DNA of 64,000 nt from Chamaelirium japonicum (GCA_947650365.1 OX393553.1:42641949-42705948), one strand, 5' to 3'; shown: positions 10,950-24,631, counted from the first letter of the stretch. The notes: generated from the sequence alone by a model not told the origin. Program-made: numbers and translations.

Positions 10950-12092
10950 TTGGATATAAAACCGTTCTATACTAGCAAATTTGGGATTAAATCAAATTCT
11001 TAAGATTAAAATAGATTAGCAAATGTTATTTTTGCAAACAAGGACAAGTCACAAATTTCTTTTAGAAATTGTTTGCCAAGGCAGAGCGGGTTCTATGGAA
11101 CCGTCATTCACCTTGCCGAACTTTTCTAAAAGGGAGAAGTAATCTATCTAAATTATATCTAATTATTTAGATTTCTCTATTAGATGCAAGTCAATTATTT
11201 TAGATCTAATATTAGGACAGAATAAGAGTTAGAAACTCTGGCCTGTAGTCGAAGCGTGCTAGGCACTGTCCCAAGAATCTTATTGCCCCCCTCGTGCGGG
11301 TCTCGTGGCAATCGTTCTCGGAGATACGGCGACCCCGGTCAGGCGACCTCCTTCTCGTTGGCATGACTCCAAGAAGGTTTTGCGAACCTCGTAGACTTTC
11401 AGGAATCCAGCGACTCGGATGACGATCTTCTCGAATCGGGGAGGCAGCACCGCAGCAGAGCCTTGGTCCGAGAGAGGAAGTCTCTTCGGAGCAAAGGGGC
11501 AGCACAACAGCACCACGACCGAGAGAATGGGAGAGAGAGGGACAGTAAGCAGGGATGAATTCCGAAATTCGGACTGTTCGAATCCCATGGCTGCACCGGG
11601 CCTTATATAGGCCTCGGGCTGTTAATGGGAGGCTGAAAGAGGGGAGCGGTTAATGGGCTGCGATTAAGCCCATTAACCTCGCACGTTACAGCTCGCAGAG
11701 AGCAGTCTCGTAACGGCTCGCATGCAGCAACGGGTCGCATGCAAAACGGCTAGTAGCCAAAAAGGAATTTAATAAATGGAGGAGGATTTAATAGCAAAAA
11801 ACAAAAAGATGGCAGGTGCGGACCAGCCCATTTCGGAGGTGCTATCGTGTCCGGGTCCGCGGGCGCACACACACGCGCCGCCCAGCCCATGCCCAAGCCC
11901 AAGCCCGGCCCGGCCCGGCTCGGCTCGGCACGCGCGCGCGCGCGTGTGTGAGCTAGTGGAGCCCTTCCTCTAGTGTGATGACTAGTGGGGGGAAGTGGGC
12001 AATCCTTTATATGGTGGTAAGGGATTTCTCCCCTTACCGATATGGGACTAAAACCCAAGGCTTTTGTGTGGTTTTAAAACACACACCCAACA
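10948..12092 (-). repeat. Copia LTR (first, 3' LTR of the minus-strand element)
   Basis: It is 1145 bp with TGTTGG and CCAACA ends. A purine-rich polypurine-tract candidate (read on the minus strand as atgtgggggat) lies just inside at about 12093-12105. A GC-dinucleotide-rich patch occurs near 11930. Short ORFs on both strands within it are shadows. Confidence 0.92.
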
Positions 12093-12650
12093 ATCCCCCA
12101 CATGTGTTTAAAACCACTAAATATTAAATAAGTAAAAAATTTAAAATGTAAAGTAAAAAGACTTTGCTGGATTCCTTATACTACGCAGTAGGTGTAGGTA
12201 CCTTCCGGTTTGAACCTCCACTTAGTACAGTTATATACATCCGTGAGGACTTGGTGGAATACGCCTTGAACCAGTCTCATTTATCGGGTTTCTACAAGTA
12301 GTACACGTAGTACAGTTTTCGATGGTTCTAAGCGGGTTGCGCTATTAATGGCCTTGCGCAGATATCTTTTCTTGTATGTTTCTAGGGAGCAGCCCTGGTC
12401 CCAGAGTTGCGGCCTCACAACGACATACATATAGGTAAGTCCTAATAGGGGTGTGAGCAAGGCGACACCCCGCCTCATGGGTCTTGGACTTATTAAGAGT
12501 TTTACACTCATCCTACCCCTTGCTTTTAATAAGCACTGACGTCATAGGGACGGGAGCATTATTCAGTGCTCCTCATTTTTAATCACTACTACAGTTTGTT
12601 TCTACCCATTGAACCTCCGTGAGGTTGGGTTCCCACTGCGGTGATTTTTC

Positions 12651-15600
12651 TTATGGGCTTAATCCCATCCCCCTCGACGATTCTAAGACCACTGTCCTAG
12701 AAAGGCCCTTAGTTAGATGATCCGCCAAATTCTTTTCGGATCTAACAAAATCTAGGGCAATTATTTGATTTTTCATCTTATATCTGAGAGATCTATGTCT
12801 CACTTTCAGATGTCGATTTATTTTTACATCAGCGTTTTCTTGATTACATTTATCAATAGCTGATCGACAATCACAATGGATAGATATAGCCGGTAAAGGC
12901 TTTTCTATCAGTGGGATCTCATATAGAAGATCTCGAAGCCATTCTGCTTCTGTGCTAGTGGTATCTAGCGCTATCATTTCTGATTCCATAGTACTCCTAG
13001 CTATAACGGTCTGTTTGGTGGATTTCCAAGATATGGCTCCACCTCCTAGTAGGAATACATATTCGGTTGTGGACTTAATATCTATTGAGTCACTAATCCA
13101 GTTAACATCAGAGTATCCCTCTAATACAGCTGGATATCCACTATAGTGGAGACCGTATGATATGGTTCCCTTAAGATATCTAAAAATTCTTTCTAACGCA
13201 TTCCAATGGGACAAATTCGGATTAGACGTATAACGACTAAGTCTGTTTACCGCGTAGGCGATATCGGGTCGAGTATAGTTTGCTAGAAAACCTAGCGATC
13301 CTATGATTTGAGCATACTCGCTCTGTAGTCTAGGAAGTCCAGTATTCTTTGTCAGATGGGTATTTGGATCATATGGTGTGGATACCGGTTGGCAATCGGG
13401 ATCGTAAAATTTCCTAAGGATTTTCTCGACATAGTGGGATTGGGATAACACTAAACCATTGCCCTTCCTAATGATCTTAGTGTTCAAAATAACGTCGGCT
13501 TGTCCTAAATCTTTCATGTCAAAGTTTTGGGACAAAAAATGTTTGATATCATTTATGATTTGTATGTTTGAACCGAATATAAGAATATCGTCAACATACA
13601 AACATAAAATGACAACATTATTACCATCTACTTTATGGTATACACATTCATCCGTTGAATTGATATCAAATCCATAGGATAAGATAACTTCATCGAATTT
13701 CATGTGTCATTGTTTTGGGGCTTGTTTAAGACCATAGAGGGATCGAATTAACTTACACACCTTTCCCTCTTGTCCAGGTGCAGTAAATCCCTCGGGTTGG
13801 TCCATGTATATTTCCTCATTAAGATCGCCATTCAAGAAAGCAGTCTTAACATCCATTTGATGTATGACTAGCTTATAGATTGAAGCTAAGGCGATGAGGA
13901 TCCTAATCGTGGTTATCCTAGCGACAGGTGAGTAGACATCAAAGTAGTCTACCCCAGGTTTTTGGGTAAAGCCCTTGGCTACAAGTCGTGCCTTAAATTT
14001 ATCTATGGTACCGTCGGGCCTAAGTTTTTTCTTAAACACCCATTTACATCCTATGGTTTTACAACCAGGAGGTAAATTGGTGAGTTCCCAAGTATGGTTT
14101 TGAAGTATGGATTGGATCTCGTTATCTATGGCTTCTTTCCAAAAAGGTGAGTCTATGGACTTCATTGCATCTGTATAGGTGGAGGGGGAGTTCTCCACCA
14201 TAAGTGCATAGAAGTCATCAAAGACTTTCTCTACACGGGCACGTTTACTCCTCCTAGGTTCGGTTTGGGTTACCGGCTCAGTCTGATCAAGTTCTAATTG
14301 GACTTCAGGTTCGATCTGAGTCACCTGATTAGAACTAGAGGCCTGGTTATTGGTATTAATCCTAGTGTTGATCCTAGTTTTATAAGGGAAGATATTTTCG
14401 AAGTATGAAGCATCTCTTGCTTCAATTATGGTGTTATTGGCTATTTCGCTTATTTCAGAGTTAAACACTAAAAAACGATTAGCGTTACTGTCTGAAGCGT
14501 AGCCAATAAAGATGGCATCTACTGTCTTAGGTCCTATCTTCTTCCTTTTGTTATCGGGGATTTTTACCTTAGCTAGGCACCCCCACACTTTTAGGTATTC
14601 TAAGTTAGGTTTCCTATGTTGCCATACTTCGTATGGGGTCAAGTCATTATGTTTGAACGGAATGCGGTTAAGGATAAAACAAGCCGTCATTAGGGCTTCC
14701 CCCCACAAGTTCTCTGGCGCTCCAGAGCTTAATAACATGGAATTGACCATGTTCATTAGGGTTCTATTTTTCCTCTCCGCTACACCGTTGGATTGGGGAG
14801 TGTAAGGAGCTGTGACTTCATGGAGTATTCCATAGTCATCACAGTACTCACTTAACTCATTTGAGGTGTACTCCCCTCCTCGGTCTGACCTAAGGATCTT
14901 AATGGATTCGTCTAATTGGTTTTCAACCAGAGCTCTATAAATTTTAAATTTACTGAGTACTTCATCCTTAGTTTTAATAAGGTATAGGTGGCAATATTTT
15001 GAAGCGTCATCTATGAACGTTACAAAATATCTATTGCCACTTCTCGAGGTTCTCCCAGAATCACAGACATCGCTGTGAATTAATTCAAGTATATGGGAGT
15101 CTCGATCGATGGTTTTAAAAGATTTCTTAGGTTGTTTCGCTTCTACGCATATCTCGCACTTGTCGAGATTCCTAGTATCGGATTTGGGAATGATGTTTAG
15201 GGTCATGAGTTTCTTAATAGAATTATAATTTACATGACCTAGTCTTTGGTGCCAAGTGACCGAAGACTCAACATTCAGAATTGTAGACGAAGGATTAAAG
15301 ATATTTAATTTAAATAAGCCATCACAAAGAAATCCTTTTCCAATAAAATTCATTCCTTTAGTTATTACAACTTTATTGGACTCAAATACAAGCTTATAGC
15401 CCTGTTGGACTAATAAGGACCCACTAATTAAGTTCCTCCTAATCTCCGGAACGTGGTGGACTCCGCGCAGGGTTAGGGTCTTCTCCGACGTCAGCTTCAG
15501 GTCGATCCGTCCTATCCCTAGCACACGAGCCTCAGCATTATTCCCCATGCTTACAGCTCCTCCACCTGAGACCTGATAGGTGGAAAACAAAGATTGATCA

Positions 15601-16733
15601 GAGCAAACATGAATGTTAGCTCCTGTGTCAATCCACCAATCAAATGCTTGAAAGGTCATGTTAACTTCAGGGGTGAAGAGAACAGACCTGAAAGCGGTCC
15701 CAGAAGAGGCAGCTCCAGAGGTCACCATGTTGACTTGGGAGCCGGGTGGCGTTGGACCATTTCTTCTTGGATTTGGAGGTGGTGCTGTCTTCTTGTAGAA
15801 GCATTGGTTGGCCATGTGATTGGTCCGACCGCAGACGTAGCAGCATCGCACTCCTTCCTTCTTTTGGTCCTTGGGATGGTTTGGGTTATGGTTGCTATGG
15901 TATGGCTTCTTGGTATATGGCTTAGGCTTAGGGTGGAAGGGTTTCTTCTGGAACTTATGTCTAGGTTTTTGGAATGGCTTAGACGGTTGACCCTCTACGT
16001 TGTTGACCTTGGGTTTGGATTCAGAGGATCCCTTTTCCCTGAGCCTATGTTGCTCCTCAATTTTAATAGAGTTTAGAACTTGAGTTAGGGTTAGGTCACC
16101 TTGGGTATGACTTAGGTGTTTAGAAAACTCAGACCAAGAAGCAGGTAGTTTATCTATAAGGCAGGCTATTTGGAAGGTTTCATCAAGAGTGGAACCATTC
16201 GTTTTTAGGTGTTGGACTAGGTTTTCAAACTCATGAATCTGATCATTCATGGGTTTGGAGTCTACCATTTTGAAGCTGTTGAAGTCAGACGCTTTGAAGC
16301 GTTTTACTCCAGCATCATCTAGGCTATACTTACGCTCTAGGGTATCCCATAGGTCCTTAGGGTTTTGAATGGTATAATAGATATCGTATAATCTATCAGA
16401 TAATGCCCCTAGGATCCTATGTAGGCCATGGTAGTTGATTTCTTCTGGGGTCCTAGTGGGAATGCCAGAAGTGGATTCAGGTTCAGGTTGTGAAGTGGAG
16501 GCTCGGGTACGACGAGTTTGGCTAGACCCATTGGATACTCCTGGTGCGGTTTCACCTATGGCTGACAATAACCCAAGTGTGGTTAGCCAGAATCGCATCT
16601 GGTTTTGCCACCTCTTGAAGTTAGACCCGTCAAACTTCTCGGGTTTGGCACTAAGGGATTCACGGTTTGGTGAGGCCATTTCGGACCAAAGTAAGGAGAT
16701 TAAATCTGTGGATTGAAAAATGAGTTTTGTCAA
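12651..16733 (-). mobile_element. Copia gag-pol coding region
   Basis: Read on the minus strand, the order is gag, protease, integrase, reverse transcriptase, RNase H, which is the copia order. Landmarks: an N-terminal gag region with KFDGSNFKRWQNQM (near 16.65 kb), a CCHC knuckle CYVCGRTNHMANQC (about 15805-15853), a protease DTGA motif (about 15.62 kb), an integrase zinc-binding lead WHQRLGH (about 15.25 kb) and core with IHSDVC (about 15.08 kb), reverse transcriptase with KWVFKKK (about 14.03 kb) and YVDD (about 13.6 kb), and RNase H near 12.98-13.04 kb. The reverse transcriptase style suggests the Tork group, tentatively. The region is nearly intact. Confidence 0.9.
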
Positions 16734-17117
16734 TTTTAAAGCACACTGTATAGATTTGACTTTCAGAAGTCAAAATGAAACTTCCAAATCCTAACGGCCA
16801 GATGGGCTCCAGGTAGGAGGTGGAGCACTAGGCTCGCTCAAATACCAAGCTACCTTGGGCAATTTAATGCCGGTTTGACAAGCCTTTCTAGACACCGTAG
16901 GCAGTGGAATATTCCAAATAATGACTCTTAGTCTTTTCTAAAATGTATGCTTTTAATTAATTTTTGTAGAAAACAAATTTTTACTAATGACTATAGCGCA
17001 ACTTTTTAACGACTAATAATGAAACTATTTATTCTAAGATAACAATACTAACAAAATGATTTGCACAATAGGGAATTATAAAGTATAATGAACGATTTAA
17101 CAATAAGATTCTTGGAA
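16734..17117 (-). other. Copia 5' leader between LTR and gag
   Basis: Non-coding leader of about 0.38 kb. A word resembling the usual plant initiator-methionine primer site (minus-strand ttggtatttgagc, at about 16836-16850) lies about 270 bp from the LTR edge rather than next to it. Next to the LTR I see no familiar primer site. Confidence 0.5.
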
Positions 17118-18267
17118 TGTTGGATATAAAACCGTTCTATACTAGCAAATTTGGGATTAAATCAAATTCTTAAGATTAAAATAGATTAGCAAATGTTATT
17201 TTTGCAAACAAGGACAAGTCACAAATTTCTTTTAGAAATTGTTTGCCAAGGCAGAGCGGGTTCTATGGAACCGTCATTCACCTTGCCGAACTTTTCTAAA
17301 AGGGAGAAGTAATCTATCTAAATTATATCTAATTATTTAGATTTCTCTATTAGATGCAAGTCAATTATTTTAGATCTAATATTAGGACAGAATAAGAGTT
17401 AGAAACTCTGGCCTGTGGTCGAAGCGTGCTAGGCACTGTCCCAAGAATCTTATTGCCCCCCTCGTGCGGGTCTCGTGGCAATCGTTCTCGGAGATACGGC
17501 GACCCCGGTCAGGCGACCTCCTTCTCGTTGGCACGACTCCAAGAAGGTTTTGCGAACCTCGTAGACTTTCAGGAATCCAGCGACTCGGATGACGATCTTC
17601 TCGAATCGAGGAGGCAGCACCGCAGCAGAGCCTTGGTCCGAGAGAGGAAGTCTCTTCGGAGCAAAGGGGCAGCACAACAGCACCACGACCGAGAGAATGG
17701 GAGAGAGAGGGACAGTAAGCAGGGATGAATTCCGAAATTCGGACTGTTCGAATCCCATGGCTGCACCGGGCCTTATATAGGCCTCGGGCTGTTAATGGGA
17801 GGCTGAAAGAGGGGAGCGGTTAATGGGCTGCGATTAAGCCCATTAACCTCGCACGTTACAGCTCGCAGAGAGCAGTCTCGTAACGGCTCGCATGCAGCAA
17901 CGGGTCGCATGCAAAACGGCTAGTAGCCAAAAAGGAATTTAATAAATGGAGGAGGACTTAATAGCAAAAAACAAAAAGATGGCAGGTGCGGACCAGCCCA
18001 TTTCGGAGGTGCTATCGTGTCCGGGTCCGCGGGCGCACACACACGCGCCGCCCAGCCCATGCCCAAGCCCAAGCCCGGCCCGGCCCGGCCCGGCTCGGCA
18101 CGGCACGCGCGCGCGCGCGTGTGTGAGCTAGTGGAGCCCTTCCTCTAGTGTGATGACTAGTGGGGGGAAGTGGGCAATCCTTTATATGGTGGTAAGGGAT
18201 TTCTCCCCTTACCGATATGGGACTAAAACCCAAGGCTTTTGTGTGGTTTTAAAACACACACCCAACA
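17118..18267 (-). repeat. Copia LTR (middle, shared by two internal regions)
   Basis: It is 1150 bp, with the same ends as the first LTR. It is bordered on the left by the leader of the first unit and on the right by the 3' part of a second internal region identical in layout to 12093 onward. It therefore serves as LTR for both units. Confidence 0.9.
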
Positions 18268-19458
18268 ATCCCCCATATGTGTTTAAAACCACTAAATATT
18301 AAATAAGTAAAAAATTTAAAATGTAAAGTAAAAAGACTTTGCTGGATTCCTTATACTACGCAGTAGGTGTAGGTACCTTCCGGTTTGAACCTCCACTTAG
18401 TACAGTTGTATACATCCGTGAGGACTTGGTGGACTACGCCTTGAACCAGTCTCATTTATCGGGTTTCTACAAGTAGTACACGTAGTACAGTTTTCGATGG
18501 TTCTAAGCGGGTTGCGCTATTAATGGCCTTGCGCAGATATCTTTTCTTGTATGTTTCTAGGGAGCAGCCCTGGTCCCAGAGTTGCGGCCTCACAACGACA
18601 TACATATAGGTAAGTCCTAATAGGGGTGTGAGCAAGGCGACACCCCGCCTCATGGGTCTTGGACTTATTAAGAGTTTTACACTCATCCTACCCCTTGCTT
18701 TTAATAAGCACTGACGTCATAGGGACGGGAGCATTATTCAGTGCTCCTCATTTTTAATCACTACTACAGTTTGTTTCTACCCATTGAACCTCCGTGAGGT
18801 TGGGTTCCCACTGCGGTGATTTTTCTTATGGGCTTAATCCCATCCCCCTCGACGATTCTAAGACCACTGTCCTAGAAAGGCCCTTAGTTAGATGATCCGC
18901 CAAATTCTTTTCGGATCTAACGAAATCTAGGGCAATTATTTGATTTTTCATCTTATATCTGAGAGATCTATGTCTCACTTTCAGATGTCGATTTATTTTT
19001 ACATCAGCGTTTTCTTGATTACATTTATCAATAGCTGATCGACAATCACAATGGATAGATATAGCCGGTAAAGGCTTTTCTATCAGTGGGATCTCATATA
19101 GAAGATCTCGAAGCCATTCTGCTTCTGTGCTAGTGGTATCTAGCGCTATCATTTCTGATTCCATAGTACTCCTAGCTATAACGGTCTGTTTGGTGGATTT
19201 CCAAGATATGGCTCCACCTCCTAGTAGGAATACATATCCGGTTGTGGACTTAATATCTATTGAGTCACTAATCCAGTTAGCATCAGAGTATCCCTCTAAT
19301 ACAGCTGGATATCCACTATAGTGGAGACCGTATGATATGGTTCCCTTAAGATATCTAAAAATTCTTTCTAACGCATTCCAATGGGACAAATTCGGATTAG
19401 ACGTATAACGACTAAGTCTGTTTACCGCGTAGGCGATATCGGGTCGAGTATAGTTTGC
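18268..19458 (-). mobile_element. Second, partial copia internal region
   Basis: It nearly matches 12093-13280 and carries the 3' non-coding part and the RNase H end of pol ([14 protein letters not shown] and following). It stops where a partial LTR begins. It is a fossil part and not a working unit. Confidence 0.88.
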
Positions 19459-19735
19459 AAAAAACAAAAAGATGGCAGGTGCGGACCAGCCCATTTCGGA
19501 GGTGCTATCGTGTCCGGGTCCGCGGGCGCACACACACGCGCCGCCCAGCCCATGCCCCGGCCCGGCCCGGCACGGCACGCGCGCGCGCGCGTGTGTGAGC
19601 TAGTGGAGCCCTTCCTCTAGTGTGATGACTAGTGGGGGGAAGTGGGCAATCCTTTATATGGTGGTAAGGGATTTCTCCCCTTACCGATATGGGACTAAAA
19701 CCCAAGGCTTTTGTGTGGTTTTAAAACACACACCC

Positions 19736-19739
<4 letters not shown>
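19459..19739 (-). repeat. Partial copia LTR closing the complex
   Basis: About 281 bp matching the right-hand end of the full LTRs. It ends CCCAACA directly before the GA tract. Its small GGCACGGCACGCG variant agrees better with the middle LTR than with the first. Confidence 0.88.

Positions 19740-19782
<43 letters not shown>
19740..19782. repeat. (GA)n microsatellite, right flank of the copia complex
   Basis: About 43 bp of GA dinucleotides. Together with 10921-10947 it marks one original GA tract split by the complex. Confidence 0.95.
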
Positions 19783-20248
<466 letters not shown>

Positions 20249-20525
20249 GTCCGAGTAGTCAAATAGGGATCCCAAGTCACCTTGCAAATCAATAAATGTA
20301 GAGAAATTAATGCTATTCATCCCAAAGGTTTTTCTGATTCCGCTCAGTCTTATTGACATGCCAACGTGCCATTGGTGTATAAAAGATTTAAATATCGCTA
20401 GTGGGTTTCAGTAACCAATTAATTATATGTTGCCAAGTCAATCAGGCTGGCGGCAGGGGCGGACCTATATTGGGCCCAAGGGAGCTCAAGCTCCCCCCCC
20501 CCCCTCACTTTGGAAAAAAACAAAG

Positions 20526-20812
20526 ATAGGTTATATTTAGCCCTTATGAAATTTAGCTCAAAAACACTTAACTCCCTTATAGTTTATTTTGTACGAAATC
20601 ACTCCCTAAAGTTTGAAGTGATAGCACATGCAATACCCCTTTAGTCAACTACTTGATTTCCTCATTTGATAATTTTTATATGAAGTTGAATTGGAGAGAG
20701 AGAGAGAGAGAGGGGGGGGGGGGGGGGGGGGGGATGTTGTTTTTAAACTATAGGGGGCTTAAATGTTTTTGAGCTAAGCTTCAGAGGGGGCCAGCAATGT
20801 GCAATTTACCCA
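20526..20812. mobile_element. Foldback MITE, same family as 25458-25696
   Basis: The left arm contains tttagctcaaaaacacttaa and ctcccttatagttt. The right arm, inverted, contains cttagctcaaaaacatttaa and ccccctatagttt. An internal (GA)n tract and a run of about 21 G (20714-20734) lie between the arms. The same arm words and internal words (gtagttgac or gtcaactac, cactccctaaagttt) occur at 25.46-25.70 kb. Confidence 0.7.
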
Positions 20813-21515
20813 AAAAACAATTCTAGCAACTTATTTGCCAACTTTTAGTTGCCAACTTTAAGTGGAGGTAGCATCTACCAACCGCCACCCCCTCACCGGC
20901 CACCACCTCCCCTAGTCAATGTCCACCGTTATGTCTCTGACCACCATCCTACCGCCACATGGGCCATTCGTCGTCGCTGACCACAACCTGCAGCCGCCGC
21001 CCGGATTGGCGACCCATGGCCGGCCCTGCCGTTTGCCGGTTACCATCCGTTGATGGCCACCAACGCCCACCACTGGCCGGCCGACACTCACCGCCATCTG
21101 CCACCACCCACGCATGTGGTATCCCCGTAGAGTTTATCCCGTGGCATTTAGTAAATGAGAATCGAGTGGGAATCGAGCACTATTTACAGGTTTTTGGGGA
21201 TATGTATGAAATTCCCCTCTCGCCCCTCCAAAGAAAAAAAGATATGGTCTATTATTCACAACCCGTGCACCCCGATCGAGTCGGCTAATTATAGTTCCAA
21301 ATTTAAGAAGGACTCCGAGGATCGAAATTCTTCTCCACTCGAGGTAAAATTCTAGTAAGCTTTTTGCTGCACGATCGAATGAAGGGTAGGAACGTTCACG
21401 CCTCCTACCGAAGCCTTCAACGTTACTTTTTAATAACTATGCCCCCTTGAGAAAAAATCCTGGGTCTGCCATATATCGATGGAGGGCTGAGATCAACCCT
21501 CACTCTCTCTATCTC
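20813..21515. other. Unassigned stretch
   Basis: A proline- and histidine-coding low-complexity block (ccaccacc words) occupies 20880-21120. No conserved protein is recognised. The end near 21460-21474 (inverted: ggcagacccaggatttt) faintly mirrors ggcaggggcggacct at about 20452, which could mark an older element around the MITE. Confidence 0.35.
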
Positions 21516-21524
21516 TTTCTCACT

Positions 21525-21940
21525 AACCCAGACCCCGACCCCGACCCCCCCTCCGGCTCCGGCGACCCACCCGCCCTCTGGCTTTGGCTCCGGCCCCGAC
21601 CCCCCCGCAGCACCCCGACCCCGACTCGACGCCCCTCGCCGACGCTGAACCCCCCGCCGGCGCTGAAATCACGGCTGTCGGCGTCGGGGACGAAGATCGG
21701 GGCTGCCGGGGTGTTGCGCCGGAGGGGAGGGGGTCGATCTGCGATTTCGCCGGCGACTGGGGGGGTCGGGGCTGCCGGACGGGACGGGGGGGTCAGGGAT
21801 GGAGCCAGACGGGAGGGGGGGCCGGGGCTGCGGTCGGGGGGGATGGCCGGCACCGGAAGGGGTACGTGGTCGGGAGAGGGGGGGGGGAGGTCGGGGGGGT
21901 CGAGGTCGGGGTCGGAGGGGGAGGGGGATCGGGGATGGTT
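21525..21940. repeat. GACCCC-rich to GGGGTC-rich inverted low-complexity block
   Basis: The left half is a C-rich series of ccccgacc words; the right half is a G-rich series of ggtcgggg words. The switch falls at about 21.69 kb. The halves are therefore imperfect inverted repeats, prone to G-quadruplex or i-motif structure. ORFs in all frames here are compositional. Confidence 0.7.
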
Positions 21941-21946
21941 ACAGAA

Positions 21947-22735
<789 letters not shown>

Positions 22736-22989
22736 ATGGGGATCCCCCTCCCCTACCTCCTCTTCACCGAGAAGCCCTCGATGGCCCCTCCCCAACTGAC
22801 CCGACCGCCACCGCCGGCCTCACCCAGGACGATCTGAAGCGGATCGCCGCCCACCGCGCCGTCGATATGGTCGAATCCGGCATGGTCCTCGGCCTCGGCA
22901 TCGGCTCCACCGCCTCCCATGCTCTCGACCGTATCGGCGACCTCCTCTACCGTGGCATCCTCACCGACATCGTCGGCGTCCCCACCTCT
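22736..22989 (+). pseudogene. Ribose-5-phosphate isomerase, 5' fragment
   Basis: The intact enzyme interconverts ribose 5-phosphate and ribulose 5-phosphate in the pentose phosphate and Calvin pathways. The ATG at 22736 opens MGIPLPYLLFTEKPSMAPPQ, like the plant N-terminus. After a frame change near 22815 the conserved start continues as LTQDDLKRIAAHRAVDMVES and GMVLGLGIGSTASHALDRIG, then DLLYRGILTDIVGVPTS. The phosphate-binding LGTGSTA motif reads LGIGSTA, and the sequence after GVPTS departs from the family, so the catalytic IDGADE and KGRGG motifs are absent. Only about a quarter of the usual 260-280 residues is present. The frame change, the altered motif and the loss of the rest mark a pseudogene or captured fragment. 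Confidence 0.82.
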
Positions 22990-23004
22990 TTGAACGATCC
23001 CGAC

Positions 23005-23320
23005 CTCGATGGCATCGATGCCGAGGCGTGTGAGGAGGGAGGGCACCGCGAGCTTCTGGGCGGGTTTTCATGGCGGCACGGGTGCCGGCTTGCCATCGCG
23101 GAGAGTGGTGATGAGGATGCAGATGTAGGAGGGTCGGCGATGCGGCTGGGTGCGTACTCCGGACGCGACGCAAGGAAGAAGAGGCCATGGTGACGGCGCG
23201 AGATGGGGAGGGGCGGAGAAGCCGGCCTCGATGGCATCGACGCTGAGGCGCACTAGGAGGCAGGCCACCGAGAGCTTCTGGGCGGTGTTCATGGCGGTGC
23301 CAGATGCATGCTCGCCATTG
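23005..23320. repeat. Imperfect direct repeat next to the isomerase fragment
   Basis: A segment of about 95 bp (about 23005-23098, words ctcgatggcatcgatgccga and gagcttctgggcgg) returns at about 23222-23318 with scattered differences. Its first words return again near 23483. The period is about 217 bp. No conserved protein. Confidence 0.6.
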
Positions 23321-23944
23321 TGGCTTCATCATGTGCGATCAATTCCCGAGCCGTCCATTTCACCCTTCATTTCCCACACAACCCTGAAATCCTACCCGTC
23401 GCCGGAGCCCGGGAGGTTGCCGACCTCATTGGCGATGGACCCCACCGCTTCGAGCTCCTCCGGGGAGGAGACGGGGAAGCCGGTCTCGATGGCGTCGACG
23501 CCGTTCATCAACGATAACCTATCACCCATCCAGTTATATTGATATCATAGATCTAATCTTTTCCGTTTTTAACATCTGGGTTTTGTTTTCAATTTCCCAA
23601 ATTGATAACGCATGAATCTGGGGGTTTTTTGTTGATGAATTTATAACCCTACTTGGTAATTGTTGATAAATACCCAAATTGATGAATTTTGTCACATGGG
23701 TTTTGGTTCCCCAATTGAATTCGGATCATGTATTCTTCAGCTTCACAGGGTTGGTGTTGGACATCTCTTATAGGTCAGTGACAATCTCATTGTTTCTTTT
23801 CTTCTTATTTCTTGAAATGGGTTTTTCATACTTCTTCACGTACCATGTGATTGCCCGGGATTTGGTTCACCCGGGAATTCAGCATCGTTTACCGTACCGT
23901 TTCAATACTTCTTCACGTACCATGTGATTGCTCTGTTCTTTCAG

Positions 23945-24089
23945 ATTTATTTGGCCGGAGTTTGTGCGGGTCCAGTACGGTGGCATCAGCCGGCCGAGAG
24001 ATTTGCAGAGCGGCGGTCCTCCCAAACCGGCTTCCGAGTTCACCATCAAGGGCGGAGAGAAGGTGAATCTTGAAATTGACTGGATCGAG
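23945..24089 (+). pseudogene. Patellin (SEC14-GOLD) internal exon, copy 1
   Basis: Patellins are plant phosphoinositide-binding proteins with a SEC14 (CRAL-TRIO) and a GOLD domain, acting in membrane trafficking and the cell plate. Between a good acceptor (gttctttcag) and a donor (gag|gtgatt at 24090) the frame reads IWPEFVRVQYGG, ISRPRDLQSGGPPKPASEF and TIKGGEKVNLEIDWIE. This is the SEC14-to-GOLD junction of PATL4/6-like proteins, where the family has VPVQYGGLSRP. Copy 1 has VRVQYGG while the other two copies have VPVQYGG, so this copy has drifted. No other patellin exon is seen in the window. The isolated, repeated exon argues for a captured fragment. Confidence 0.72.
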
Positions 24090-24631
24090 GTGATTAATTT
24101 CTCATTTTTTTCCTTTAATAAATTGCATATTGGATGAAATTTTCATCTTAAAATTGTATAAAATATTTCAAAGATTTCATCTTAAAAGATACTACCGTGT
24201 TGGTTCCAAAATTGCAAAATTTCATCGTATAAGATGCTTATAAGTCTATCGTGTCGGGTCCAAAATTGCAAACCCATTTAACCCACCTCCCAATCTCTCA
24301 CTTGCTGCCCGTCGCCAAGTCCGGATCCTCTCTTAAAATGTTAAGTTTTCTTTCACACCTCACAGTGAAGGACATGCTTTGGAATGGCCTAACTTCAAAC
24401 AATCCGCGCTGAGTAGTAGCAATGAATTCGAATCTCATTGGCGAAGTTTCAATCACAAGATTCTTTGGATGCAGAGATGCAACCTCTCATACTGAAATTG
24501 ATACAAGTCTTTTCATACTTCTTCACGTACCATGTGATTGCCCGGGATTTGGTTCGCCCGGGAATTCAGCATCGTTTACCGTACCGTTTCAATACTTCTT
24601 CACGTACCATGTGATTGCTCTGTTCTTTCAG

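Larger units (their letters stand above)
10948..19739 (-). mobile_element. Ty1/copia retrotransposon complex, LTR-internal-LTR-partial internal-partial LTR
   Basis: The order on the + strand is: LTR 10948-12092, internal region 12093-17117, LTR 17118-18267, a second shortened internal region 18268 to about 19458, and a partial LTR to 19739. Full LTRs begin TGTTGG and end CCAACA. Both outer flanks are GA repeats, and AGAGA abuts each outer edge, so one insertion event into a microsatellite followed by recombination between copies is the simplest reading. The two full LTRs differ at only a few positions by eye, so the complex is young. The first unit looks nearly whole with about one break; the second is only a part. 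Confidence 0.88.

Noticed and set aside
11212-12058. ORFs repeated in each copia LTR (for example on the minus strand, 65-102 residues)
   Set aside because: They recur only because the LTR recurs. They resemble no known protein and overlap on both strands.
20452-21474. A larger element with ends ggcaggggcggacc and inverted ggcagacccagg
   Set aside because: The terminal similarity is short and imperfect and no target duplication is visible.
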